Shown: in pieces, positions 53,601 to 62,185 of the stretch | How the letters are laid out: each line of letters opens with the position of its first letter | Numbering within the stretch: the first letter of the stretch is position 1 | Assembly (NCBI GenBank): GCA_030849965.1 | Contig: JAVDKL010000001.1 | Location: forward strand, 2,276,554 to 2,340,553 | Length of the DNA stretch: 64,000 nucleotides | Direction of reading: 5' to 3' | Source: Schauerella fraxinea | GTDB taxonomy: Bacteria > Pseudomonadota > Gammaproteobacteria > Burkholderiales > Burkholderiaceae_B | Made by a program: the position numbers and the translations under genes | Notes under the pieces: model-generated | What the model was told of the DNA's origin: nothing | What the model saw: only the letters and a program-made list of their open reading frames with translations | Database searches by the model: none

Positions 53601-54320
53601 CCCCGTCATCGCCTGCTCACTTCCAAGTACAACCCGGCGCGCACCTTTACCGCCGAAGGCACGGTAGGTATCGGCGGCGTCTACATGTGCATCTACGGCA
53701 TGGACTCGCCCGGCGGCTACCAGCTCGTGGGGCGCACACTGCCCATCTGGAACAAGTTCCTCAAGAACCCGGACTTCAAGGACGACAAACCGTGGCTGCT
53801 GCGGTTCTTCGATCAGGTGCGGTTCTATCCTGTGACGGAAACCGAGCTGGATGACTTGCGCGATGCGTTCCGCGAAGGCCGCGCCTCGGTGCGCATCGAA
53901 GAAGAGGTGTTCGACTTCGCCGCCTACACGCAGTTTCTCGAATGCGAGGCCGACAGCATCACCGCCTTTCAGATCGCCCAGAAAGCGGCCTTCGACGCCG
54001 AAGTCACGCTGTGGAAAAACGAGGAAAGCACCCTCATCGATATTGCCGCGCCGGTAGACAACGCCATCGAACTGGCGCCCGGTGAGCAATGGGTGTCGGC
54101 CGATATGTCGGGCAGCGTCTGGAAGATTCCCGTCTCGGTCGGACAACGCGTAGCGGCCGGCGATACACTGGTCATCGTCGAAGCAATGAAAATGGAACTC
54201 TCGGTGATCGCACCGGCCAGTGGCACCATCAGCGCGATCCAGTGTGTCCCCGGCCGTCCGGTCAACACCGGCGATCCGTTGCTCGTGTTGTCGGTCGATG
54301 CTGTTGCTGCTGTCAACTGA
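50607..54320 (+). CDS. uca: Urea carboxylase (biotin-dependent)
   Basis: The 1237-residue enzyme makes allophanate from urea, bicarbonate and ATP. Domains in order: biotin carboxylase (1-450, with [29 protein letters not shown] and [14 protein letters not shown]), KipA/AHS2-like carboxyltransferase half (about 450-760, [20 protein letters not shown]), KipI/AHS1-like half (about 830-1060) and a biotinyl domain with K1195 in EAMKMELS. Length is normal for bacterial urea carboxylases. A region of about 60 Ala-rich residues (760-825) separates the two KipA/KipI parts. GTG at 50607 follows CCGGAG. It is second in the operon, 15 bp after the hydrolase. Confidence 0.95.
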   Translation: [1237 protein letters not shown]

Positions 54321-54321
54321 T

Positions 54322-55044
54322 ATGCGCCTTGCCGCCCTCCAGACCGGATCGTCCCCGAAAGCCACCGCGGGCCCTGCGACCACGTTGGCCGATCAGGTCT
54401 ACGAGCAGGTCAAGGACGATCTCTTTTCGTTCCGCCTGCTGCCGGGCGATCACTTCACCGAAGCCGACGTGGTGGGGCGCCACGGGGTGAGCCGCACGCC
54501 CGTGCGCCAGGCGCTGTACCGCCTGGAGCGCGAAGGCTTCGTCATCGTGCATCTGCGCAGCGGCTGGCAAGTAAGGCCGTTCGACTTCGAACGCTTTGAA
54601 GCACTTTACGACGTACGTATCGTGCTGGAGCAGGCGGCGGTCGAACGCCTGATCGCGCATGCCGACATGGATCCCTCGGGATTGATCGAGGCCTTGAAAA
54701 GTGTGTGGCTGGTGCCGCCGGCCGAGCGCATCCGTGACGGCGATCTGGTCGCCCGGCTGGACGAAGCCTTTCACTGCAATCTGGTGGCGGCCGCGGGCAA
54801 TGCCGAGATGACGGCCATCCATCGTGACGTGACCGAGAAGATTCGCATCATCCGGCAGTTGGATTTCACCAAGGACTTCCGGATCGATGCGACCTATATG
54901 GAGCACGCCGCCATCCTGCGTGCCGTGCTCGCACGGCGCGGCGACGAAGCCCGCCGCATGCTCAAGTCGCACATCGAGATGAGCAAGGCCGAAGTACGCA
55001 AGATCACGCTGCATATGCTGCATGCCGCGCGCGACCGGTATTGA
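54322..55044 (+). CDS. GntR-family regulator, FadR/FCD subgroup
   Basis: This 240-residue protein has an N-terminal winged helix (about 22-85, with DHFTEADVVGRHGVSRTPVRQALYRLEREGF) and a C-terminal helical FCD ligand domain (about 95-230) with the metal-site histidines visible in EAFHCNL and YMEHAAILRAV and DEARRMLKSHIEMS. It is read one base after the urea carboxylase stop, so it is coupled to the urea operon and may sense urea, allophanate or a related amide. The ligand is unknown. Confidence 0.9.
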   Translation: MRLAALQTGSSPKATAGPATTLADQVYEQVKDDLFSFRLLPGDHFTEADVVGRHGVSRTPVRQALYRLEREGFVIVHLRSGWQVRPFDFERFEALYDVRIVLEQAAVERLIAHADMDPSGLIEALKSVWLVPPAERIRDGDLVARLDEAFHCNLVAAAGNAEMTAIHRDVTEKIRIIRQLDFTKDFRIDATYMEHAAILRAVLARRGDEARRMLKSHIEMSKAEVRKITLHMLHAARDRY

Positions 55045-55095
55045 TGCTCGAGCCTTCCACGGTACGGCGCTTCGGGCAGCGGCGCGCGCCCTCAC

Positions 55096-55917
55096 TCACA
55101 CGGGCTTGACGACGCCAGGACGAATCAACGGACACGTCGAGCAGTACTCGGCGGGATCCGTCGCCATGAAGTAAAGGCAGCAGGTTTTGCGAAACCGCAC
55201 AGCGGGTCGAGGCGGAGCGCCATCTCGCCCTGCGCCGGTTGGCGCCACGTCGCGCGCAGCGACCGCGCTGGCCGCACTGAAGAATCGCACGAGCGGATGC
55301 TCGGGCAACCCAAACACACTTGCCGGCGCGCGGTGCATCAGATAGTCGAAGTCGTCGCGAGCCTGGCACCTGAGCCGCTCGCTATCGAGCTTGGCGAGCC
55401 GGCGCTCATACAAGCTGAAGACGCGTACGGCGGTGTTCTCCCATAAGATGCGCGGCGCAATGCCGCATGCCTCGTGCAACGTGGCCCAGAGCGGCGTCAA
55501 ATGCTCGGCGAACACCCGCCGTATCACACGCTCACGCCATTCGCTGCGGCGCCCTTCCCCGGGCCGGTCCACGGCAAGATCCTTCAAGACCATGCGCGAT
55601 TGCCACAGCCCATCCCGATGCGCGTATTCGGTGATGCAGTTGTCGCGCGCCAGGTTCAGCCCGAGATCGAAGGCCGACATGGCATAGAGGCTGGGCCCCG
55701 TCACCAGAAACGCAATCCGTTTGGCCAGCAACGACGCCGTCACCACGCGCGATGGGGAGCCGATCATGGGTCCGACGCTATCGAGCCACTTCCGGCAACG
55801 ATCAACGTCGAGCAAGGCCTGCGTATCGACGGCGTAATCGACATCGCGGTCGGCGGCACGCGCCAGCTGCAAGCTTTGCGACAGCACCTGCCATTGCGCA
55901 CGATCGAAGGGTCCCAC
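55096..55917 (-). CDS. FhuF-type siderophore-iron reductase
   Basis: The protein of about 273 residues ends in CCLYFMATDPAEYCSTCPL, the C-terminal CC-x(n)-C-x2-C motif that binds the 2Fe-2S cluster in FhuF-type ferric-siderophore reductases. It would release iron from imported siderophore in the cytoplasm. The start is uncertain; GTG at 55917, two bases after the ATPase stop, is preferred over an upstream TTG that lies inside the ATPase gene. It is last in the iron-uptake operon and converges on the GntR gene. Confidence 0.85.
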   Translation of the reverse strand: MGPFDRAQWQVLSQSLQLARAADRDVDYAVDTQALLDVDRCRKWLDSVGPMIGSPSRVVTASLLAKRIAFLVTGPSLYAMSAFDLGLNLARDNCITEYAHRDGLWQSRMVLKDLAVDRPGEGRRSEWRERVIRRVFAEHLTPLWATLHEACGIAPRILWENTAVRVFSLYERRLAKLDSERLRCQARDDFDYLMHRAPASVFGLPEHPLVRFFSAASAVAARDVAPTGAGRDGAPPRPAVRFRKTCCLYFMATDPAEYCSTCPLIRPGVVKPV

Positions 55918-55918
55918 C

Positions 55919-56794
55919 TCAGGCGCCCGTCGAATCGCGCCGCCGGCGGCCGATGGGAATGCACAGCGGCGTCCCGTACAGCGGATCGGCAATCACGCGG
56001 CAATCGAGATCGAACACCGCCTTGACCATCTGTTCATCGAGAATGCGTGCCGGTGGCCCCTGCGCGAAGATTGCGCGATCGTGCAGCGCAATCATGTGAT
56101 GGGCATACCGCGCGGCCAGGTTCAAGTCGTGCAGCACCATGACGATCGTTTTGCCGTGATCCGCGTTCAGCGCCTCGAGCAGGTCGAGCACTTCGATCTG
56201 GTGCGCCAGATCGAGATAGGTCGTCGGCTCGTCGAGCAGCAGGATATCGGTGTCCTGCGCCAACGTCATGGCGATCCACGCCCGTTGGCGCTGCCCGCCC
56301 GATAGTGAGTCCACGCCCCGGTCCCTCAATGCGTAGAGATCGGTCGCCTGCAGGATTGCCGTCACGGCGTCCTGGTCGGCTCGGGACCATTGCTGCAACC
56401 ATGTCTGATGCGGATAGCGGCCCATCCGCACCAATTGATCCACCGTCAAGCCTTCCGGCGCGACCGGCGTCTGCGGAAGCACCGCCAATTCGCGCGCGAC
56501 CTGTACGGTAGGTTTGCGCTGGATGTCTGCCCCGTTGAGGATCACGGTGCCCTGCGCCGGCTTGAGCAGGCGCGCCAGCGCCTTCAGCAGGGTGCTCTTG
56601 CCGCAACCGTTGCTGCCCACCAGCACGGTGATCTGCGCGGCCGGGATATCCACATCGAGCGCATCGATCACGACATGGCGGCCGTATTCCAGCGTCAGGC
56701 CCCGGCCTTGCAACGGGGGGCTGGCGGATGGCGATTCGGCGTTCGGCGGGCGAGGTGGGGAGGTCGGCATGCGTGGAATGAAAGCGTGATTCAT
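55919..56794 (-). CDS. Siderophore ABC transporter ATPase (FepC/FhuC type)
   Basis: This 291-residue ATPase has Walker [10 protein letters not shown], signature [18 protein letters not shown] and Walker [21 protein letters not shown], the TTYLD form being typical of FepC/FhuC. It energises ferric-siderophore import with the two permeases. The ATG at 56794 overlaps the permease stop by four bases and leaves about 30 extra, Pro/Ser-rich N-terminal residues; a later ATG at 56770 is possible. Confidence 0.93.
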   Translation of the reverse strand: MNHAFIPRMPTSPPRPPNAESPSASPPLQGRGLTLEYGRHVVIDALDVDIPAAQITVLVGSNGCGKSTLLKALARLLKPAQGTVILNGADIQRKPTVQVARELAVLPQTPVAPEGLTVDQLVRMGRYPHQTWLQQWSRADQDAVTAILQATDLYALRDRGVDSLSGGQRQRAWIAMTLAQDTDILLLDEPTTYLDLAHQIEVLDLLEALNADHGKTIVMVLHDLNLAARYAHHMIALHDRAIFAQGPPARILDEQMVKAVFDLDCRVIADPLYGTPLCIPIGRRRRDSTGA

Positions 56795-57822
56795 CGGACG
56801 TGCCGCAGCAACAAATAGACGAAGAACACCGCACCCAACATCGATACGAACATGCCGGCCGGCAAATCCAGCGGCAGGAACAGCGTGCGGCCCACGAGAT
56901 CGGCTGCCGCCACGAGGATGGCGCCCACAAGCCACGTGACCACCGCCAGGCCGCCAAAGGTATGTGCCACGAGCGCGCGCGCGATATGCGGGGCAATCAA
57001 TCCCACGAACGCAATCGCACCGGCATGCGCCACGGCACTACCGGCCAGCGCCACGCTCAACCCCACCAAGACCAGCCGGGTGAGCTGCATCCGCAGCCCC
57101 AGGCCGATCGCCAGCAGGTCGTCGAGTTCGAGCACGTTCACCCGCCGCGCAACCCATACCAAGGCAGGCAGGAGCGCGCAGAGCCAGAAGAACATCGACT
57201 GCACCTCCGGCCATGACGCACCGAATACGCTGCCGGTGAGCCACACATAGGCCGACAGCGAGGAAGCAATCGGGCTGAGCACCATCAGCAACGTCGTGAT
57301 CGACGCCATCAAGGCCGAAATGCCCACGCCCGTCAGTACCAGCCGCAGGGGCGATACGCCTTGCTTCCATGCGAGCAGATACACCAGCGCGGCGGTGGCG
57401 CACGCGCCCGCGATGGCGGCCACCGGCAACCAGCGCATGCTCATCACCGGTGCCAGAAAAGAGAGAAAGCCCACCGCGGCAGCGGACGCGCCGCCGGTGA
57501 TGCCAAGGATGTCGGGCGACGCCAGCGGATTGCGCACTACAGATTGCAGAATGAGACCGGAAAGGGCCAGCGCGGCCCCCACCATGCACGCCATCAACAG
57601 ACGCGGCATCCGCAGGATCTCGATGATGAACGTATCGCGCCGTGGCCCCTCGCCGATCAATGCCGTCACAACGTCGGTCGGCCCGATGACGTGCTTGCCG
57701 ATCGCAAGCGACGCCATCGCGATGCCCAGGCACACGAGCATCAGCAATGCCGCGACGGCCGCCGTGTTGAGGTTGACCTGCCGCGAGAACGCGCGCGTTC
57801 TGAAGATGAACGGATCACGCAT
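56791..57822 (-). CDS. FecCD-family siderophore permease (second)
   Basis: The 343-residue permease has about ten helices and the FecCD blocks [36 protein letters not shown] and [14 protein letters not shown]. It pairs with the preceding permease to form the siderophore channel. Its start overlaps the upstream permease gene by eight bases, and its stop overlaps the ATPase start by four. Confidence 0.93.
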   Translation of the reverse strand: MRDPFIFRTRAFSRQVNLNTAAVAALLMLVCLGIAMASLAIGKHVIGPTDVVTALIGEGPRRDTFIIEILRMPRLLMACMVGAALALSGLILQSVVRNPLASPDILGITGGASAAAVGFLSFLAPVMSMRWLPVAAIAGACATAALVYLLAWKQGVSPLRLVLTGVGISALMASITTLLMVLSPIASSLSAYVWLTGSVFGASWPEVQSMFFWLCALLPALVWVARRVNVLELDDLLAIGLGLRMQLTRLVLVGLSVALAGSAVAHAGAIAFVGLIAPHIARALVAHTFGGLAVVTWLVGAILVAAADLVGRTLFLPLDLPAGMFVSMLGAVFFVYLLLRHVR

Positions 57823-58834
57823 GCCGCAGCCCCCGCCGCACCATGACCACGAATACGGGCGCGCCGATCATTGCAGTGATGGCGCCGATCGGCAGTTCGC
57901 CAGGCGCGATCACGATGCGCGACAGGATATCGGCGCCCAGCAACAACAGCGCACCGAACACCGCACAGCCAGGCAACAGCCAGCGGTGATCGGCGCTCAA
58001 CACACGACGCACCATATGCGGCACGATCAAGCCCACGAAACCGATACTGCCGGCCATGGCGACCGCGCCGCCCGCCAGGCACACGATCGCGACCGCCACC
58101 AGCGTTTTCACCCATATCGTGCGTTGCCCCAGGCTCACCGCGATGTCGTCACCTGCCGCGAGCACATCCACATGCCGGGCGAACACGATGGCCGCCAACA
58201 CCGCGCCGGCCGCGCCGGGCATGATGGGCGCCACCGTCTGCAAGCTGCGCTCGGTCGTCGACCCCGCCAGCCAGAAGAGGATGCTGTCCAGCCCATCCTG
58301 GTTCACGACCAGAATCGCCTGCGTGAACGACGCAAAGAGCGCCGTGACGGCCGCGCCCGCCAGCACGATACGCAACGAAAACGCGCGGGCGCGCTGCGTC
58401 GTGCCCAGCGCGTAGACCAAGGCGCCGGCCGTTGCCGCTCCCGCAAACGCCACCCCCATCATGACTTGAAAGGAGGCAGGCGGCGCAAACGCGGCCAACG
58501 CCACCAGAAAGAACATGGCACCGGCGTTGACGCCGAACAGACTTGGCGAGGCCAGCGGATTGCGCGTCAAGGCCTGCATCAGCGCGCCGGCCACGGCCAG
58601 GCTCGCGCCCACGGCCATCGCGATCGCGGTGCGTGCCAGGCGTGTGGTGGTGACGATAATGTGATCGACGTTGGTGGGGTCGTGCTGCACGAACGCGTCG
58701 AACGCGGTTCGCAGGGAGATGCGCGTGGGGCCGGTGACCAGGCTGATCATGGCCAGCAGCAGTAAGGCAACGGCACCCGCGACGAGCCGCCATCCGCGCG
58801 CGTCGATGTGCCGCAGGCGGCCGGACGCGATCAT
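57815..58834 (-). CDS. FecCD-family siderophore permease (first)
   Basis: This 339-residue membrane protein has the same family blocks as its partner: TRLARTAIAMAVGASLAVAG, QALTRNPLASPSLFGVNAG and GLIVPHMVRRVL. About ten helices are visible. ATG at 58834 overlaps the binding-protein stop by four bases, so I discard an upstream frame extension. Together the two permeases form a heterodimer, as in FecC/FecD. Confidence 0.93.
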   Translation of the reverse strand: MIASGRLRHIDARGWRLVAGAVALLLLAMISLVTGPTRISLRTAFDAFVQHDPTNVDHIIVTTTRLARTAIAMAVGASLAVAGALMQALTRNPLASPSLFGVNAGAMFFLVALAAFAPPASFQVMMGVAFAGAATAGALVYALGTTQRARAFSLRIVLAGAAVTALFASFTQAILVVNQDGLDSILFWLAGSTTERSLQTVAPIMPGAAGAVLAAIVFARHVDVLAAGDDIAVSLGQRTIWVKTLVAVAIVCLAGGAVAMAGSIGFVGLIVPHMVRRVLSADHRWLLPGCAVFGALLLLGADILSRIVIAPGELPIGAITAMIGAPVFVVMVRRGLRHA

Positions 58835-59802
58835 GTCGGCAGCGCCAATTTGACGGCGACGTCGTCGAGCATCAATTGCGCACCCAGGATTCCGCCCGAC
58901 AGGCTCCACGCCACGTTATCCACCTCGTAGACGCGTCCATGACGCGGCGCATCGAGCCGCGTCCACAGGGGATGCGCACGCCAGGCCAGATAGTTCTGCC
59001 GCACGGCGGGTCGATCCGAGCGCATCAGCACGAAGAACACCTGCGCATCGAGAAACGGGATGGCTTCGCGCGATGTGATTTTCTGCAGCGTTTGCGTGGC
59101 GTTTGCCTGCAATGCGGTGCGTGCGAAGCCCAACTGGGCCAGCACGCTGCCGGAAAAACTGTTCGGCAAATAGGCGCGAACATGATCCTCACGAAAATCC
59201 AAGACCGATACCGTCAGGGGCCACAGCAGGTCGAACCGCGCACGCAAAGCATCGCGCAGCGCCGCAACCCGTGCATCCCAGGCGGCCATCACGCGCGCAG
59301 CCTCGGCGGTTTTGCCCAGAGCTTGCCCCATCATTGCCAGCGTGTCGCGAAACGAGAACACGTCTTCCACGGCGATCGTGGGTGCGATGCGCGACAGCAG
59401 GTTATAGATGCGTTCGTTTCTGAAGCGCGACGCCACGATCAGATCAGGCTCCAGCGAGATCACGTCCTCGAGGCTGGGCTGCGTTTCCAGCCCCACCTGC
59501 GCAACCCCTTCGAGTGCCGGCCGCAGATAGGTGTACATCGGCTTCTGCGTCCACGACTCGACCACGCCGATGGGCGTGACGCCCAAGCTCACCGCAGTAT
59601 CGGTCGCGCCCTGAAAGAGGGTGATCACGCGCGCCGCATTCAGGGGCACTTGCGTGCGTCCCAGGGCGTGCGCGATCTCCCGCGTGCTGGCCGCGGATGC
59701 GCCAGCGATCAATCCCGGCCCCGCCAGACTACAGGCCAGTGCTTGCAGCACGCGCCGGCGCGTGCGCAATGCAGAGGGTGGCGGCGAATCGTAGCGGCGC
59801 AT
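58831..59802 (-). CDS. Iron-siderophore ABC transporter substrate-binding protein
   Basis: The 323-residue periplasmic protein starts with a long n-region and a twin-arginine-like TRRRVLQAL (about 14-22), followed by a hydrophobic core and a cleavage site near ASAAS. The mature part is a class III binding protein (TroA/FecB type), with ITLFQGATDTAVSLGVTPIG and SLEPDLIVASRFRNE. It delivers ferric siderophore or ferric citrate to the permeases. No canonical lipobox was found. It starts five bases after the receptor gene ends. Confidence 0.92.
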   Translation of the reverse strand: MRRYDSPPPSALRTRRRVLQALACSLAGPGLIAGASAASTREIAHALGRTQVPLNAARVITLFQGATDTAVSLGVTPIGVVESWTQKPMYTYLRPALEGVAQVGLETQPSLEDVISLEPDLIVASRFRNERIYNLLSRIAPTIAVEDVFSFRDTLAMMGQALGKTAEAARVMAAWDARVAALRDALRARFDLLWPLTVSVLDFREDHVRAYLPNSFSGSVLAQLGFARTALQANATQTLQKITSREAIPFLDAQVFFVLMRSDRPAVRQNYLAWRAHPLWTRLDAPRHGRVYEVDNVAWSLSGGILGAQLMLDDVAVKLALPT

Positions 59803-59807
59803 GGCGA

Positions 59808-61916
59808 TCAGAACTTGAGCGAATAGCCCAAGGTCACCGTGCGGCCGCGGCCGGCGAAATAGCGATTGGGTTCGACCAGTGCACTTTGCGAATAGTAGGT
59901 GATGTATTGCTTGTCGAACACATTGGCCATGGCCAACCGCATCGTGCCCTTCGGCAGCTTGTAGCTCATGGCGGCATCGACCAGCGTGTAGCCGTCGAAG
60001 CGCTTGGCGGGATCGTCGAACGATTTATCGAACGCGTGCTGCACTTGTACGAACGACGAGAGCTTGTCGTTCCAGTCGGCCGACCACGTGCCGATCAGGC
60101 GGTTGGGCGCCACGTTCAAGCCATCGAGCGCCGCATCCAGACGGCCATCGCCGTCGCTATCGTAGCGGCCGCGCGTGTAGGCGTACGACAGCTTGGCGCG
60201 ATGCGCCTGGTTGAAGCGATAGCCCACGCTGGTTTCAAAGCCTTGGATACGCGTTTTCTCACGCGCCATCATGAACGCGCCATTGATGGGCACAATGCGG
60301 CTGCCGAAGTCCGAGTTCGACTGAAAATAGCTCAGGTCGTAGTCCCACGGACCTTTCTTGATGCGGGTTCCCACCTCCACGCTCTTGGTGAGGATGGGTT
60401 CGAGGCTGCTCAGGCTATCGACCGTCGTGCCGGGCGTGTTGATCGCGCGCAGCACTCGCCCCACGTCGGGCATGCCGAAGCCTTCCGAATAGCTGGTGAA
60501 CAAGGTCACGTCGTCGATCGGCGTATACACCACGCCGGCATTGAACAAGGTTTCGTTGAACTTCAACTTGCCGCCGTCGACGTCCACACGGTTGTAGCGC
60601 GCCAGGGTTTGATAGCTGTCGATCTTCAGATCGGCCATTTCGTGGCGTACGCCGCCATGCAAGGTCACGTTGTCCAGCACCTTGTATTCGCCTTGGGCAA
60701 ACAACGATAGGTTGCGGTACTCGGATTCCGGCACGTACGTGCGGCCCGTGCCGTAAAGATCCTGTTTGCCTTTGTCGAACAACGTGTCGAACCCGCCCGT
60801 GAGCTTGAAGCGGCCGTCGAACATGCCGTCCTTCATCAGGCTGACCTTGCTGCCGTACTTTGACGCCACCGAGCGCGATTGATCGTAAAGCGTGCCTACC
60901 GGCGCGATGCGCGGGTCTTGAAAGGTGGCAGAATCATCGGCGCCGAAGAGCCCCTCGAACTCCTGGTTGAACACCATCGCATTCAGCTCCATCCCCGCCA
61001 GATCGTGATGGGTGTAGGCGACGCTTGACGTCCACACATCATTCCAGGCCGGCGAGCCGTTGATGTCCCCTTCGATCGAGGTGGTGGGCAGGCCGGTTTC
61101 CCGATCGCCTGCCACCCCCACGTAATTGCCTTTGGATTTGATCTTGTAGCGGTTGAGCGAAAACTGCAGACGTTGATTGTCGTCAAACCAGTAACCTACT
61201 TTCGCCAGCACATCGTACGTGCGCGAATCCATCAGATCGCCTTGCGTGACATCGGCGCCGATCGCACGGCCCTGGCCGTCCCGATACAAGCCTTGATCGT
61301 CGTAGCCGACCGAGAACAGATAATCGAGTTTGTCCGAGCGGCCATCCACGCGGTAAGTCGTTTTGTAGCTCAGGGTGTCGGCGTTGAGTTTTTGCGTGGG
61401 CACCGTGGCCTGCACATCGATATGCTGGTTAAAGGCACCGTTCTCAGGCCGTCGCGTAATGATGTTGATCGTGCCCCCGGTAGCGCCCAATCCGTTGATG
61501 GCATTGGCGCCCTGCACCACTTCGATTCGATCGACCATCGCGAAGTCGATCGTATGCACTTCACGCCCGGTGGGACGCAGCGGATTCGACTGCGGCACGC
61601 CATCGATCATGATGAGCGGCGTGCGGCCGCGCAGCGTCTCGCCACTGCCGTTCATCTTGCCGCGGCTTGGCGTGTATGACGGCAACAGGTTAGCCAGGAC
61701 GTCGGACGAATTGCTCGAGATCGTCAACTGCCTTTCGATCTCTTCCTTCTCGATGATGACGACGGTCTGAGGCGCTTTATCGGCCTCGATATCGGATCTC
61801 GAAGCAGACACCACAACAGGTTCCAGCGTAGTGCTTGTGCGCTCGACATCCTGCGCATACACCGACTGCACCACCAGCAACGGCGCCATCGCCACAATCA
61901 AACTGCCCTTCGTCAA
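59808..61916 (-). CDS. TonB-dependent siderophore receptor
   Basis: This 702-residue outer-membrane receptor has a signal peptide ending SVYA-QD, a TonB box-like TLEPVVVSASR, a plug domain (about 45-165, LRGRTPLIMIDGVPQSNP, VVQGANAINGLGATGGTINI) and a 22-strand barrel ending in the usual aromatic residue (GYSLKF). It imports a ferric siderophore using TonB energy. TTG at 61916 is the best start, giving the whole signal peptide. It heads the iron operon; a Fur-like box lies 52-70 bp upstream. The plug style recalls aerobactin or citrate-type receptors, but the ligand is not assigned. Confidence 0.92.
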   Translation of the reverse strand: MTKGSLIVAMAPLLVVQSVYAQDVERTSTTLEPVVVSASRSDIEADKAPQTVVIIEKEEIERQLTISSNSSDVLANLLPSYTPSRGKMNGSGETLRGRTPLIMIDGVPQSNPLRPTGREVHTIDFAMVDRIEVVQGANAINGLGATGGTINIITRRPENGAFNQHIDVQATVPTQKLNADTLSYKTTYRVDGRSDKLDYLFSVGYDDQGLYRDGQGRAIGADVTQGDLMDSRTYDVLAKVGYWFDDNQRLQFSLNRYKIKSKGNYVGVAGDRETGLPTTSIEGDINGSPAWNDVWTSSVAYTHHDLAGMELNAMVFNQEFEGLFGADDSATFQDPRIAPVGTLYDQSRSVASKYGSKVSLMKDGMFDGRFKLTGGFDTLFDKGKQDLYGTGRTYVPESEYRNLSLFAQGEYKVLDNVTLHGGVRHEMADLKIDSYQTLARYNRVDVDGGKLKFNETLFNAGVVYTPIDDVTLFTSYSEGFGMPDVGRVLRAINTPGTTVDSLSSLEPILTKSVEVGTRIKKGPWDYDLSYFQSNSDFGSRIVPINGAFMMAREKTRIQGFETSVGYRFNQAHRAKLSYAYTRGRYDSDGDGRLDAALDGLNVAPNRLIGTWSADWNDKLSSFVQVQHAFDKSFDDPAKRFDGYTLVDAAMSYKLPKGTMRLAMANVFDKQYITYYSQSALVEPNRYFAGRGRTVTLGYSLKF

Positions 61917-61967
61917 AACGCTTTCCGCCTTTACTTCAATGACGCACCATCACGCCTACATATGAAT

Positions 61968-61986
61968 GGTAATAAGTATTGTTATC
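61968..61986 (-). promoter_or_regulatory. Fur-like box of the iron-uptake operon
   Basis: On the minus strand the 19-mer GATAACAATACTTATTACC matches the classical Fur consensus at 14 of 19 positions. It is 52-70 bp upstream of the receptor start, where iron-dependent repression would act. Confidence 0.65.
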
Positions 61987-62123
61987 TTTACCTTTTTCAA
62001 TGTTAGACGACACGGGACGCTACGTAAATGCCGAGGACGTAACGCAGACAGGATTCCGTTGCTCGCAGGCACTGCGCTTGCCGCTGAAGTCGACGCCATC
62101 CGGCTTATATTTCGATCATCATT

Positions 62124-62153
62124 TATAATAGAGACATCGCTGCGCCAGCGATG
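62124..62153 (+). promoter_or_regulatory. tetR promoter (-10) and adjoining operator dyad
   Basis: TATAAT at 62124-62129 is a perfect -10 box, 57 bp before the TetR ATG; the -35 is weak. Immediately downstream, CATCGCTG-CGC-CAGCGATG (62135-62153) is a perfect 8-bp dyad placed over the likely start of transcription, as expected for an autorepressor site. Confidence 0.6.
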
Positions 62154-62185
62154 CCTGAACGTACGCCATTCTCAAGGAGACACGC

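Noticed and set aside
50127-54383. Minus-strand open frame of over 1400 codons
   Set aside because: It lies antisense to allophanate hydrolase and urea carboxylase, whose domains are unmistakable; the composition (His/Arg/Gly-rich) is typical of a GC-rich shadow frame.
55918-55992. N-terminal extension of FhuF from a TTG codon
   Set aside because: It lies inside the ATPase gene and its residues are not FhuF-like; a GTG follows the ATPase stop directly.
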